A stretch of 33,052 nt of DNA from Parabacteroides sp. Marseille-P3160 (GCF_900162725.1 NZ_LT799418.1:1921947-1954998); one strand, 5' to 3'. Shown: positions 19,242 to 27,683, counted from the stretch's first letter. Notes: generated from the sequence alone by a model not told the origin. Numbers and translations are program-made.

Positions 19242-20900
19242 ATGAAAACGATAATAAAATATATAAGTATCTGTTTGACTATTGTAGGTGTATTTTCTTG
19301 TAGTTTGGATCGATATCCATTGGATGCACCCTCCGATCAAACATTTTTAGCGACGGAGAACGAATTGGAAATGGCTCTTACCGGATGTTACAATCAACTT
19401 TATTTTGGGACGGAAGCAGCTTATAATATAACTCTTTATCCTATTATGGATGTATATACCGATATTGCCTGGGAGAGGGCAGTAGCGAGTGTCCAACAGC
19501 TTGGATCAGGAATAGCCGATCCGGATAATACGCAGAGTTTAGCCATATGGACTCAAGCTTATAAAGCGATCGGACGATCGAATTTCCTATTAACAAATAT
19601 GTCTCGTGCGAAAGACGTGACAAATCCGGATGTTTATAATCGTATTGCGGCGGAAGCAAGGTTTCTTAGAGCTTATTGGTATATGCTATTAACCGAATTA
19701 TACGGAGATGTTCCTTTAATTCTGGAACCCCAAACTTTAACTGAAGCCGAAGTTGCCCGCACTCCTAAATCTCAGGTCGTGGATCAAATGCTTCAGGATT
19801 TAACCGAGTCTGAGATTTTACCTGCGGAAGTTTCGGTCAAAGGGAGGATCTCCAAGGGGGCCGTTTTAGCCCTCAAGGCTAAGATTGCCTTGTATAACGA
19901 ACGATGGGAGGTCGCAGCGGATGCGGCTGAAAAATGTATGAAGTTAGGTGTTTATCAGTTGGACAAGAACTATGAGGATTTATTTACAAATCCGGGACAA
20001 GCTGCCTCCAAAGAAATAATCTTTTCTCTTCAATTAGATAAAACCGTTTGGTATCATAATATTGCTTTGGGCTGTAATTCCCGGATGACCAGAGGATATA
20101 GCAGCAAAGTACCTACACAGGCGATGGTTGATTCATATGAATGTACGGATGGGTTATCCATTGATAAATCTCCTTTATATGATCCTTTAAAACCATTTGA
20201 CAATAGGGATTCCCGCTTAAAAGTAACGATCCTGGTCCCGGGAGAAGTCTATGGCGGATATCAGTTTGAAACGCATCGGGATAGTATAAAATGTTGGAAT
20301 TATAATACGAATCCGGCGACGCGGGTGGATAACCAAGATGCTTTGAATGCGTATGCTTCTTTCACCGGATATATTTGGAAAAAGTATACTTATATGGAAG
20401 ATGCAGACGCCTTGAACCGAAGTACGGTTAGTTTTATTATGCTTCGTTATGCGGAAGTCCTTTTGATGTATGCAGAATCAAAGATAGAGGCTAATCAAAT
20501 TGATAATAGTGTTTACGACGCTATAAATCAGGTGCGGACCCGTGCGCAAATGCCCGCTTTAAAGCAAGGATTAAGCCAGGCGGAATTACGGAGTGCCGTT
20601 CGGAAAGAACGTAAATATGAATTGGCACTGGAAGGGCATCGATTATTTGATATACGCCGTTGGAAGATTGCAGAGAAGGTTATGCCGGGCGAATTATTAG
20701 GACGTATCCCGAAAGGACTTCTTTCCAATGCTCCGGCAATAGATCAATGGGGAACTCCTGATTATCGTAATGTTTCTAATAAATCTGAGATGCGGGTTAT
20801 AGAAAACCGGTTATTTGATCCCGCACGGGATTATTTATATCCTATTCCCCGGATTGAGATGGAAACAAATAAAGCTTTAGTTCAAAATCCTAATTATTAA
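19242..20900 (+). CDS. SusD/RagB-family nutrient-binding lipoprotein
   Basis: A 552-residue surface lipoprotein that acts as the lid and ligand-capturing partner of the SusC-like channel. The signal peptide ends in a lipobox VFSC with the acylated cysteine at 20, followed by SLDRYPLDAPSDQTFLATEN, the usual SusD start. Helical TPR-like pairs follow (AEARFLRAYWYMLLTELYGD; GAVLALKAKIALYNERWEVA), and the C-terminal SusD signature is present (VRKERKYELALEGHRLFDIRRW, ending YLYPIPRIEMETNKALVQNPNY). Family length is typical. It sits 12 nt after susC and is followed by a terminator, which suggests that susCD make one transcript unit. Substrate is unknown. Confidence 0.95.
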   Translation: MKTIIKYISICLTIVGVFSCSLDRYPLDAPSDQTFLATENELEMALTGCYNQLYFGTEAAYNITLYPIMDVYTDIAWERAVASVQQLGSGIADPDNTQSLAIWTQAYKAIGRSNFLLTNMSRAKDVTNPDVYNRIAAEARFLRAYWYMLLTELYGDVPLILEPQTLTEAEVARTPKSQVVDQMLQDLTESEILPAEVSVKGRISKGAVLALKAKIALYNERWEVAADAAEKCMKLGVYQLDKNYEDLFTNPGQAASKEIIFSLQLDKTVWYHNIALGCNSRMTRGYSSKVPTQAMVDSYECTDGLSIDKSPLYDPLKPFDNRDSRLKVTILVPGEVYGGYQFETHRDSIKCWNYNTNPATRVDNQDALNAYASFTGYIWKKYTYMEDADALNRSTVSFIMLRYAEVLLMYAESKIEANQIDNSVYDAINQVRTRAQMPALKQGLSQAELRSAVRKERKYELALEGHRLFDIRRWKIAEKVMPGELLGRIPKGLLSNAPAIDQWGTPDYRNVSNKSEMRVIENRLFDPARDYLYPIPRIEMETNKALVQNPNY

Positions 20901-20937
20901 AAAATAACAGGCTGGACCATTATTGAATATTTTATGC

Positions 20938-20978
20938 AAAGGCTGTCCAAAATCATTTTGGACAGTCCTTTGTTTTGT
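20938..20978 (+). terminator. Intrinsic terminator after susD
   Basis: CTGTCCAAAA (20943-20952) pairs with TTTTGGACAG (20956-20965); the stem extends past a one-base bulge by AAAGG with CCTTT, and gttttgtta follows. It lies between susD and the FAD-dependent oxidoreductase, so the latter is reached only by read-through or has its own promoter. Confidence 0.75.
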
Positions 20979-21003
20979 TAAGTTGAATAGAATTAGATAA
21001 ACT

Positions 21004-22788
21004 ATGAAAGGAAAGATAATCTTATTTGTCCTATTTTTGATTGGTGTTGCGCTAGGCTCGAAAGGTCAGGGCCTGTTAATCGAGACAGAGCAGTTTCAAG
21101 AAAAAGGCGGATGGTTGGTCGACGCCCAGTTTGTCGATCAAATGGGTTCCCCTTATTTACTTGCACATGGCTTGGGTGAACCGGTGGACGATGCGGTAAC
21201 GCAAGTCATTTTTCCTGAGAAAGGACATTATAAGGTTTGGGTGCGCACAAAAGATTGGGCTCCGTTTCCTGTTGGTCCCGGAAAATTCAAAGTAATTATC
21301 GATGGGAAACCGCTTAAGCCTGTTTTCGGAGCTAACGGAGAAAAAGGCTGGCGTTGGTACGAAGGAGGAACGATTCATGTTTCGAAGAGAGAGATTGAAA
21401 TCCGACTGCATGATTTAACCGGCTTTGAAGGGCGTTGCGATGCCATTTATTTCAGTAAAGATCCGGATGTGACATTACCGGATGACTGCAATTTGGATAA
21501 ATTCCGGAAAACGGCCTTGTCTCTTTCCCAAACTCCCCGTAACGAAGGGACTTATGATTTGGTTGTTGTCGGTGGAGGAGTTGCGGGGATCTGCGCTGCT
21601 ATACAAGCGGCCCGGTTAGGCGTCAGGGTGGCATTGATCAATAATCGTCCTGTATTGGGAGGAAACAGCAGCTCGGAAATCAGAGTCGGGACAGTAGGCG
21701 ATATGACTCAAAACAAGTATCCGAAATTAGGGCAGATCGTTCGTTTGTTAGATAATTCTATCGCCGGATTAGGGGGCCGGAATGAAAAAGAATACGGGGA
21801 TCAACAGAAATTGGAATTAGTATTAAAAGAAAAAAATATAAGTCTTTTCAGTAATATGCATGTTAACCGGGTCATTTGTGAAGGAACCCGGATAAAATCC
21901 GTTATTGCACTTAATCTAAACACATTGGAAGAACACTCTTTTTCCGCCCGTTTGTTTTCAGATTGTACCGGGGATGGAATGGTGGGTGTCTTGGCGGGTG
22001 CGGATTATCGTTATGGACGTGAAAGTAAAGCGGAAACCGGTGAAGCGGACGCTCCTGAAAAACCGGATTCTTTAACGATGGGAACTTCCAATCAATGGTA
22101 TGCGACAAATATAAACGAATTCAGTTCTTTTCCGATAGAGGATTGGATGCTGCCATTTACGGATGATTATCACTTTGATATAACCCATTCCGAGTGGAAT
22201 TGGGAAACGGGATTTGGAAATTTTCATACCATTCGCCATGCGGAAGAGATCAGAGATCATAATTTCAGGGCAATCTATGGGAACTGGGCCTATTTAAAAA
22301 CTCATAAACCGGAACAATATGGAACCTACAAGTTGGATTACCTGGCCCATAATGCCGGGAAACGGGAATCAAACCGCATCTTGGGGGATCTTATTTTATC
22401 TCAGCAGGATGTTGTCGGGAAAAAGGAATATCCTGATGCCGTTATAACAACAACCTGGGGGATTGATTTGCATTATCCCGATCCGGAGAACTCGAAAAGG
22501 TTTCCCAAACAAGAATTTGTGGCCTATGCCGTTCATCCTGACAAATTAAATGATGTCTATACCTTTCCCTACCGCTGCCTATACTCCCGGAATATCGATA
22601 ATTTGTTTATGGCGGGACGTAATATCAGCGTTACCCATATTGCCTTAGGTACGGTACGCGTACAACATTGCACCGGCATGATGGGCGAGGTGGTTGGTAT
22701 GGCTGCTTCTATCTGTATAAAAAGGAATTGCTTTCCCCGTAAAGTCTATACTTCTTATTGGAACGAGATGATCCGATTATTGGAGTGA
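21004..22788 (+). CDS. Secreted FAD-dependent oxidoreductase
   Basis: The 594-residue protein has a signal peptide (1 to about 22), a beta-rich domain at about 25-155 (GHYKVWVRTKDWAPFPVGPG, then GKFKVIID and EIRLHDLTGFEGRCDAIYF) that looks like a carbohydrate-binding-type sandwich, and then a FAD-dependent oxidoreductase of the FAD_oxidored type: Rossmann motif VVGGGVAG (188-195), VLGGNSSSEIRVG, DCTGDGMVGVLAGADYRYGR, and a C-terminal FAD site NIDNLFMAGRNISVTHIALG. The family includes enzymes found in polysaccharide-utilisation and sugar-acid loci; the substrate cannot be deduced. It is the only enzyme linked to the susCD block and follows its terminator by about 25 nt. Confidence 0.85.
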   Translation: MKGKIILFVLFLIGVALGSKGQGLLIETEQFQEKGGWLVDAQFVDQMGSPYLLAHGLGEPVDDAVTQVIFPEKGHYKVWVRTKDWAPFPVGPGKFKVIIDGKPLKPVFGANGEKGWRWYEGGTIHVSKREIEIRLHDLTGFEGRCDAIYFSKDPDVTLPDDCNLDKFRKTALSLSQTPRNEGTYDLVVVGGGVAGICAAIQAARLGVRVALINNRPVLGGNSSSEIRVGTVGDMTQNKYPKLGQIVRLLDNSIAGLGGRNEKEYGDQQKLELVLKEKNISLFSNMHVNRVICEGTRIKSVIALNLNTLEEHSFSARLFSDCTGDGMVGVLAGADYRYGRESKAETGEADAPEKPDSLTMGTSNQWYATNINEFSSFPIEDWMLPFTDDYHFDITHSEWNWETGFGNFHTIRHAEEIRDHNFRAIYGNWAYLKTHKPEQYGTYKLDYLAHNAGKRESNRILGDLILSQQDVVGKKEYPDAVITTTWGIDLHYPDPENSKRFPKQEFVAYAVHPDKLNDVYTFPYRCLYSRNIDNLFMAGRNISVTHIALGTVRVQHCTGMMGEVVGMAASICIKRNCFPRKVYTSYWNEMIRLLE

Positions 22789-22811
22789 TTCGAATATTAT
22801 CTCTATCTTTG
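22780..22811 (+). promoter_or_regulatory. Promoter of the SGNH/SGNH/MBOAT operon
   Basis: A TATCTTTG box (22804-22811) matches TAnnTTTG, and a TTG (22780-22782) stands 21 nt before it, the usual Bacteroidota -33/-7 spacing. Transcription would begin roughly 15 nt before the ATG at 22833. The -33 element overlaps the end of the oxidoreductase gene. Confidence 0.55.
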
Positions 22812-22832
22812 TCGCCTGGATGAAAAAGTTCA

Positions 22833-24281
22833 ATGGACGCAAAGAATAATTTTGGCCGTTTACGCGCCATCTTACTGATCGCTTTAGCCATTTGCCTGGG
22901 CCTTTATTATTTGCCTGATGAGGTAGGAGGATTTAGGATTAAAAAGGTTGATTTCCTGTCTGATTTACGGGTGAAGCCCGATGCTTTGTCGCTGGATTCG
23001 TTACGGAAACAATTGGATGAAGTGGATTCCCTGCAGGTGGATTCCGCGGCTATCCGGGATTCATTAATGATGGCAAAAGGGATCGATTCTACCGGCTTGG
23101 CCATGCGCGATTCCCTCTATGCGTTATTAGCCTCGGATAGTAAGGCGGATTCCGCCGGAACGTGTATAGAGGATTTCTCTCCCGGGCACACCGGCTTGAA
23201 ACGTTTTTATGCTGCATTAAATAAGATCAATACGCTGAACCGTCCGGTCCGCGTAGCTTTTCTCGGGGATTCTTTTATCGAAGGCGATATTGTGGTAGCG
23301 GACTTTCGTTCGCAGCTACAAAGCCGGTTTGGAGGGGAGGGGATCGGATTCGTCCCGGTCACCTCGGAAGTGGCTAAGTTCCGCCCGACGATCGAGCAAA
23401 AGGCAAACGGTTGGAAAACCTGGTCGAAGTTGACCGACCATTCCCACGCTTATACGCTTCCCTGCCTTCTGTTTGAACCCGTGGAGGAGGGGGCGACGGT
23501 CTCATTCAAAACGGTTAAGCGATATTCCGGCCTGGCGAAGGCCTCCCAACTGAAATTTATTTATACGAAAAACCAGGCGACCGTGATGTCGCTCGTTGTA
23601 AACGGAGGCGCAGATACGATCCGCGAGACGCTTCCCCCGGCAGAAACGGTTATGCAATATCAAATGAACGGCTCCTTTACAAGCGGCAGCTTTACGTTTA
23701 CCCACACGGAAGGCTTTCAGGCCATGGGATTCGTATTGGAAGACAACCGGGGAGTTGTGGTCGACAACTTTTCACTTCGGGGAAATTCCGGCGCCATACT
23801 CGGAAGCTTGGATGTGAAGGCAAGCCATGATTTTGCCAAGGTCCGGCCGTATGACTTGATTATCCTGCAATATGGCTTGAATGTCGTGAATGAAGAAACG
23901 CTGTCCTATAACTGGTATCGCCAGAAGATGCTCAAAGTGATCCAACATGTACAAGAGTGCTTTCCGAATGCGGATATACTGCTGTTGGGCGTTTCCGACC
24001 GGAGTTGGCAGGCGGACGGCGAATTTAAAACCATGCCGGCGGTACTTTCCCTCTTGCATGCGCAGAGACAATTGGCCAAACAAAGCGGAGTGCCGTTCTG
24101 GAATGTGTTCGGGGCGATGGGTGGCGAAAACTCCATGGTCCATTATGTAAATAATAATTGGGCGAGTAAGGATTATACCCATTTGAGTTTCCGCGGAGGC
24201 CGGGAAATTGCAAATAAATTAGTTAAAGCAATCTTACACGAAAAGGAGATCATAGATGAAATGGAAAAAACAACCGATTGA
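22833..24281 (+). CDS. Membrane-anchored SGNH-fold protein (first of a pair)
   Basis: A 482-residue protein with an N-terminal membrane anchor (about 10-27, LRAILLIALAICLGLYYL) and no good cleavage site. Residues about 50-110 are a polar helical linker in which DSL recurs at 55, 65, 76 and 93. An SGNH hydrolase-like domain follows: block I FLGDSFIEGD with S147, a central region, block III-like LQYGLNVVN, and block V DYTHLSFRGG with D447 and H450. The Ser-Asp-His set is complete, so esterase or acyltransferase activity is plausible. It overlaps the next SGNH gene by 26 nt and precedes an MBOAT gene, which suggests acyl transfer to a glycan in the periplasm. A role as acetylesterase is the alternative. 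Confidence 0.8.
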   Translation: MDAKNNFGRLRAILLIALAICLGLYYLPDEVGGFRIKKVDFLSDLRVKPDALSLDSLRKQLDEVDSLQVDSAAIRDSLMMAKGIDSTGLAMRDSLYALLASDSKADSAGTCIEDFSPGHTGLKRFYAALNKINTLNRPVRVAFLGDSFIEGDIVVADFRSQLQSRFGGEGIGFVPVTSEVAKFRPTIEQKANGWKTWSKLTDHSHAYTLPCLLFEPVEEGATVSFKTVKRYSGLAKASQLKFIYTKNQATVMSLVVNGGADTIRETLPPAETVMQYQMNGSFTSGSFTFTHTEGFQAMGFVLEDNRGVVVDNFSLRGNSGAILGSLDVKASHDFAKVRPYDLIILQYGLNVVNEETLSYNWYRQKMLKVIQHVQECFPNADILLLGVSDRSWQADGEFKTMPAVLSLLHAQRQLAKQSGVPFWNVFGAMGGENSMVHYVNNNWASKDYTHLSFRGGREIANKLVKAILHEKEIIDEMEKTTD

Positions 24282-25626
24282 TAAATACCTCATGCCTGCC
24301 ATGCCCCTGCTGATGGTCTTTTTATTGGGATTGAACCTGTTGGCATCGGAAAGAAGCAATGATAAGGTGGAAACCGACGCTCTTCTCCATTCCTGGCGGA
24401 AAATGGATTCGATAAAGACGCATCTTCCTTTTGCGATCGATTCGCTCTGTTACATTCAGGACGAGAAGCATACGCTGGATCCTTTCCTTGCACAACTGGA
24501 TTCGCTTTTGGCCGGGAAGGATACCGTTGTCCGGATTGTCCATCTGGGAGATTCCCATTTGCAGGCCGGATATTACAGTGGGGAGGCCATGCGGTTGTTG
24601 CAAGAACAATTCGGTAATGCCGGGCGCGGCTGGATCGCTCCCTTTAAGTTATCCCGGAGCAATGAGCCTGAGGACTATTTCATCCGATCCGTTGTGAAGG
24701 AATGGAAAGCCGGGCGCTGCATCCAGAACAGTCCCGCCTGCCCATGGGGCATCGGAGGGATCGGCATCGAAACCATGTCCCCGTCGGCAACCTTCACCTT
24801 CGGAGTTACGCCGGAAAAAGGCGCAGGCTACGATTTTAAGGAAGCTATACTTTACCGGGCGGAAAAATCGATGCCGATGGTGCCGTACGGTACCGATAAA
24901 GATTCCGTCCGGGTTTTTCGCGCCGACACACTTTGTGCGCCTGATATTCTCGCCGATACGTTCCGCCTTTCTTCCCTCACGGCTTCCCTCTCCCTGGAAA
25001 GCACCCGCCGCAAACAGGGCACCGACAGCTTGCTTCCGGCCGAGTTGTTCACAAACCGCTATTACGGTTTTTCCCTAAGCAATGGAAAACCGGGGCTCCT
25101 GTACCATACGATTGGCGTGAACGGAGCCATGTACGTGAACTATACGAGTGAAACTTATGTGAAACAGTTAGCCGTCCTGAAGCCGGCTTTGCTGATTATT
25201 TCCTTGGGAACGAATGAGGCTTTCGGGCGCAACTTTACCGAGGAGGAATTTACCGGGCAGATAGATGCTTTTCTTCGCCTGGCGAGGAAAGAAATGCCGA
25301 ACACGGTCTTTCTCCTGACGACTCCCGCAGAATGTTACAAGCGGATAAGGATCAAAAAGCGCCGCCGGTATGTGCGTAACGAATCAATGGCGAGGATGGC
25401 CGGCGCGATAGCCCGGTATGCCCAATCGGAAGGAATCGCCTGCTGGGATTTGTTTGCCGCCACCGGAGGGAAACAATCCTGCAAACTTTGGCTGAATGCA
25501 GGCCTTTTCCGTGCGGATCATATCCATTTTACGCAGGAAGGATATAAGGAACAGGGGAAATTGTTGTATAAAGCGCTTGTTCGTTTAAAAAAAGAGGAAA
25601 AAAAGGAGGACGCCATAACTAATTAA
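24256..25626 (+). CDS. Membrane-anchored SGNH-fold protein (second of a pair)
   Basis: The 456-residue product has an N-terminal hydrophobic anchor (about 12-30, LMPAMPLLMVFLLGLNLL), a helical linker with DSI/DSL repeats at 51, 62 and 82 like its neighbour, then an SGNH domain: block I HLGDSHLQAGYYSG with S100, GRGWIAPF, block III ISLGTNEAFG, and block V ADHIHFTQEG with D421 and H424. It resembles the periplasmic SGNH partners of MBOAT acyltransferases more closely than the first copy does, since the GTNE block is canonical. It begins inside the end of the preceding gene (26-nt overlap) and ends 8 nt before the MBOAT gene, so the three are one translation-coupled operon. Confidence 0.85.
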   Translation: MKWKKQPIDKYLMPAMPLLMVFLLGLNLLASERSNDKVETDALLHSWRKMDSIKTHLPFAIDSLCYIQDEKHTLDPFLAQLDSLLAGKDTVVRIVHLGDSHLQAGYYSGEAMRLLQEQFGNAGRGWIAPFKLSRSNEPEDYFIRSVVKEWKAGRCIQNSPACPWGIGGIGIETMSPSATFTFGVTPEKGAGYDFKEAILYRAEKSMPMVPYGTDKDSVRVFRADTLCAPDILADTFRLSSLTASLSLESTRRKQGTDSLLPAELFTNRYYGFSLSNGKPGLLYHTIGVNGAMYVNYTSETYVKQLAVLKPALLIISLGTNEAFGRNFTEEEFTGQIDAFLRLARKEMPNTVFLLTTPAECYKRIRIKKRRRYVRNESMARMAGAIARYAQSEGIACWDLFAATGGKQSCKLWLNAGLFRADHIHFTQEGYKEQGKLLYKALVRLKKEEKKEDAITN

Positions 25627-25634
25627 ATACCTGT

Positions 25635-27197
25635 ATGATTACATTTTTCAGGAATCTATTTGAATCTCTTTCCACACAGTTTTCCCTGGATAACTTGTGG
25701 GAATTGTTGCATTATCAACCGGCTGCTCCGATGTTATTCAGCAGCGGCCTGTTCTTTTTCCTGTTTATTGCATTTCTGATGATTTACATTCCTCTGCGTA
25801 AGCATACGCTGGCCCGTTTTATCTATGTCATTCTCTTTTCCCTTTTCTTTTATTATAAAAGCAGCGGACTTTGGTTGGTGCTTCTGATCATCGTCGGGAC
25901 ACTGGACTTCTTCATTGCCCGCGGCATCTTTTTATCCGATGTCCGTTGGAAACGGCGGGGGCTGGTTTTCCTGAGCCTGTGCATCAATCTGGGAATGCTG
26001 GCTTATTTCAAATATACCAATTTCCTGTACCAATCGATCGTCCAGATTGCCCAGGGGTTCGGCGAGTTATTTGGCAACCCGGCTCTGTCCGGCCTAAACT
26101 ATGAGAAACTGGATATTTTCCTTCCGGTCGGCATTTCGTTCTTTACATTTCAATCCATCAGCTATATTGTGGATGTTTACCGTAAAAAGATAGAACCGCT
26201 GAACCGTTGGGTGGACTATCTGTTTTATGTTTCCTTCTTTCCCGGGCTGGTGGCCGGGCCGATTGTACGCGCCCGCGACTTTATTCCCCAGATGCATCGC
26301 CATCCGGTACTGACCCGCGCCCAACTGGGGGAAGGGCTATTCCTGATTATTTGCGGCTTATTCAAGAAATGTGTCATATCGGATTATATTAGCCTCAATT
26401 TTGTAGACCGCGTGTTCGATGCACCCTTGCTTTACACCGGTTTGGAAAACCTGTTGGGCGTCTACGGATACGCCTTGCAAATTTATTGCGACTTTTCCGG
26501 ATATTCGGATATGGCGATCGGAATCGCTTTGCTGCTGGGTATCCGTTTTCATATCAATTTCGATTCGCCCTACCAGTCGGCGACCATTACCGAATTCTGG
26601 AGGCGTTGGCATATTTCACTTTCTTCCTGGTTGAAAGACTATTTATACATATCCCTGGGAGGAAACCGGAAAGGACGCGTACGTACTTACGTTAATTTGA
26701 TCCTTACCATGCTGTTGGGAGGCCTGTGGCATGGAGCTTCGATTAGTTTTATCCTGTGGGGCGCCATCCACGGCGTTTCGCTGGCCATCCATAAATTCGT
26801 GATGGAACGTTTTTCCGGTTTTAAGAAAATGGGAAGCGAGATGACGCCTTTCCGCCGTTTTTTCGGGATCTTTATCACATTCCATGTCGTTTGTTTCGGT
26901 TGGATCTTTTTCCGTGCGGATACGATGCAGGCGGCGGGCGAGGTGCTGACACAAATCTTTACGAACTTTCATCCTGAAGTATTCGTGCAGTTTATAACCG
27001 GTTATAAAGGCGTGACGATCCTGATGCTGGTCGGATACCTGCTCCATTATACTCCTAAGCGCCTGGAAGCGGGCGTGCAGAATGCAGTGATCCGTTCGCC
27101 TTTAGTCATGCAGGCACTTTACCTGGTAGTCGTTATATTTATTGTCGTCCAGATGAAAAGCGCGGGAGTCCAGCCCTTCATCTACTTCCAATTCTGA
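25635..27197 (+). CDS. MBOAT-family membrane O-acyltransferase (AlgI/DltB-like)
   Basis: This 520-residue polytopic membrane protein has the MBOAT landmarks: PVGISFFTFQSISYIVDVYR, FFPGLVAGPIVRA, YALQIYCDFSGYSDMAIGIA, TEFWRRWHISLSSWLKDYLY with H326, and GGLWHGASISFILWGAIHG with the catalytic H366. AlgI-type members move an acyl group, usually acetyl from acetyl-CoA, across the inner membrane for transfer to a polysaccharide by periplasmic SGNH partners, and two such partners are encoded immediately upstream. The polymer modified here is unknown; nearby genes do not encode a complete exopolysaccharide cluster, so cell wall, capsule or another glycan are all possible. Confidence 0.93.
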   Translation: MITFFRNLFESLSTQFSLDNLWELLHYQPAAPMLFSSGLFFFLFIAFLMIYIPLRKHTLARFIYVILFSLFFYYKSSGLWLVLLIIVGTLDFFIARGIFLSDVRWKRRGLVFLSLCINLGMLAYFKYTNFLYQSIVQIAQGFGELFGNPALSGLNYEKLDIFLPVGISFFTFQSISYIVDVYRKKIEPLNRWVDYLFYVSFFPGLVAGPIVRARDFIPQMHRHPVLTRAQLGEGLFLIICGLFKKCVISDYISLNFVDRVFDAPLLYTGLENLLGVYGYALQIYCDFSGYSDMAIGIALLLGIRFHINFDSPYQSATITEFWRRWHISLSSWLKDYLYISLGGNRKGRVRTYVNLILTMLLGGLWHGASISFILWGAIHGVSLAIHKFVMERFSGFKKMGSEMTPFRRFFGIFITFHVVCFGWIFFRADTMQAAGEVLTQIFTNFHPEVFVQFITGYKGVTILMLVGYLLHYTPKRLEAGVQNAVIRSPLVMQALYLVVVIFIVVQMKSAGVQPFIYFQF

Positions 27198-27235
27198 TCC
27201 TTTAAATCTCTAAGATGCTGAATATAAAAGGCCGG

Positions 27236-27259
27236 CGGTGTGAAAATTGTTTTACACCG
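27236..27259 (+). repeat. Hairpin with CGGTG-type ends after the MBOAT gene
   Basis: CGGTGTGAAAA (27236-27246) pairs with TTTTACACCG (27250-27259), with one bulged G and a TTG loop. A further related piece, TTTTTCACCG, follows near 27271-27280. No T-tract follows, so it is either a weak terminator for the MBOAT operon or a member of an intergenic palindromic repeat family. Confidence 0.45.
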
Positions 27260-27446
27260 TATTGAAATCCGTTTTTCACCGTACCAGGGCAAACTAATAA
27301 TGCCAGATCAATCTTCTGAAATCAATTTTATAGGAGCAGCAAATATAAGTCCATTACAATTGGATAAAATAATAAATATAATAATTGGGACTGATGTTTA
27401 TGAAAATCCGTATTACACAAAAATATTTTTTCGTACTACAGATATT

Positions 27447-27575
27447 CTAAAAAGAGATTTCTTCCATTAATTCATACCCATACTTCTCCCGCTCCTTTAG
27501 TAGAGTCAAAAGGATTAAGGCCAAAGTACCTTTTTTTACTTGAGATTTCCACTTATTTAAAAAATCTTCATTCAT
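27447..27575 (-). pseudogene. Truncated PadR-family transcriptional regulator (5' remnant)
   Basis: From ATG 27575 the minus strand reads 42 residues, including NKWKSQVKKGTLALILLTLL then KEREKYGYELMEEIS, and then stops at TAG 27447-27449. This is the recognisable first part of a PadR winged-helix domain (helices 1 and 2); a normal protein has about 105 residues or more, so the recognition helix, wing and dimerisation helix are missing. The sequence beyond the stop does not continue the family in any frame I read, which suggests a deletion or insertion junction near 27450 and not a single point mutation. PadR regulators bind palindromes in their own promoters, and one is present just upstream (27596-27616). 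Confidence 0.65.
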
Positions 27576-27595
27576 GATGCAAATCATAATAAAAA

Positions 27596-27616
27596 ATACA
27601 TAGTAATACTATGTAT
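27596..27616. promoter_or_regulatory. Perfect 21-bp palindrome, probable PadR operator
   Basis: ATACATAGTA (27596-27605), a single central A (27606), and TACTATGTAT (27607-27616) form a perfect inverted repeat. On the minus strand it lies between a TTG (27621-27623) and a near-consensus -7 box TATTTTTT (27591-27598, overlapping one edge), separated by 22 nt, so a bound dimer would block the padR promoter. It ends 21 nt before the remnant's ATG. PadR sites are typically palindromes of this size. Confidence 0.55.
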
Positions 27617-27675
27617 AGAACAAAAAAGAAAAGGGAGAATTGATAATCAGATAAACAGTCATAAAATAAAAGCAT

Positions 27676-27683
27676 TACATTTG
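27676..27683 (+). promoter_or_regulatory. Promoter -7 box (TACATTTG) of fic
   Basis: TACATTTG matches TAnnTTTG fully, 43 nt before the fic ATG. No clear -33 TTTG is at the standard distance. The palindrome at 27596-27616 lies 60 nt farther upstream. Confidence 0.5.

Noticed and set aside
22820-22849. ATG at 22820 as an alternative start of the first SGNH gene
   Set aside because: It is out of frame and hits a stop after nine codons; the ATG at 22833 opens the frame with the membrane anchor.
27240-27470. 76-residue ORF starting with GTG after the MBOAT gene
   Set aside because: It begins within a hairpin, its end is antisense to the PadR remnant, and I recognise no family. Part of it (27300-27446) may be a remnant of another gene, but this cannot be supported.
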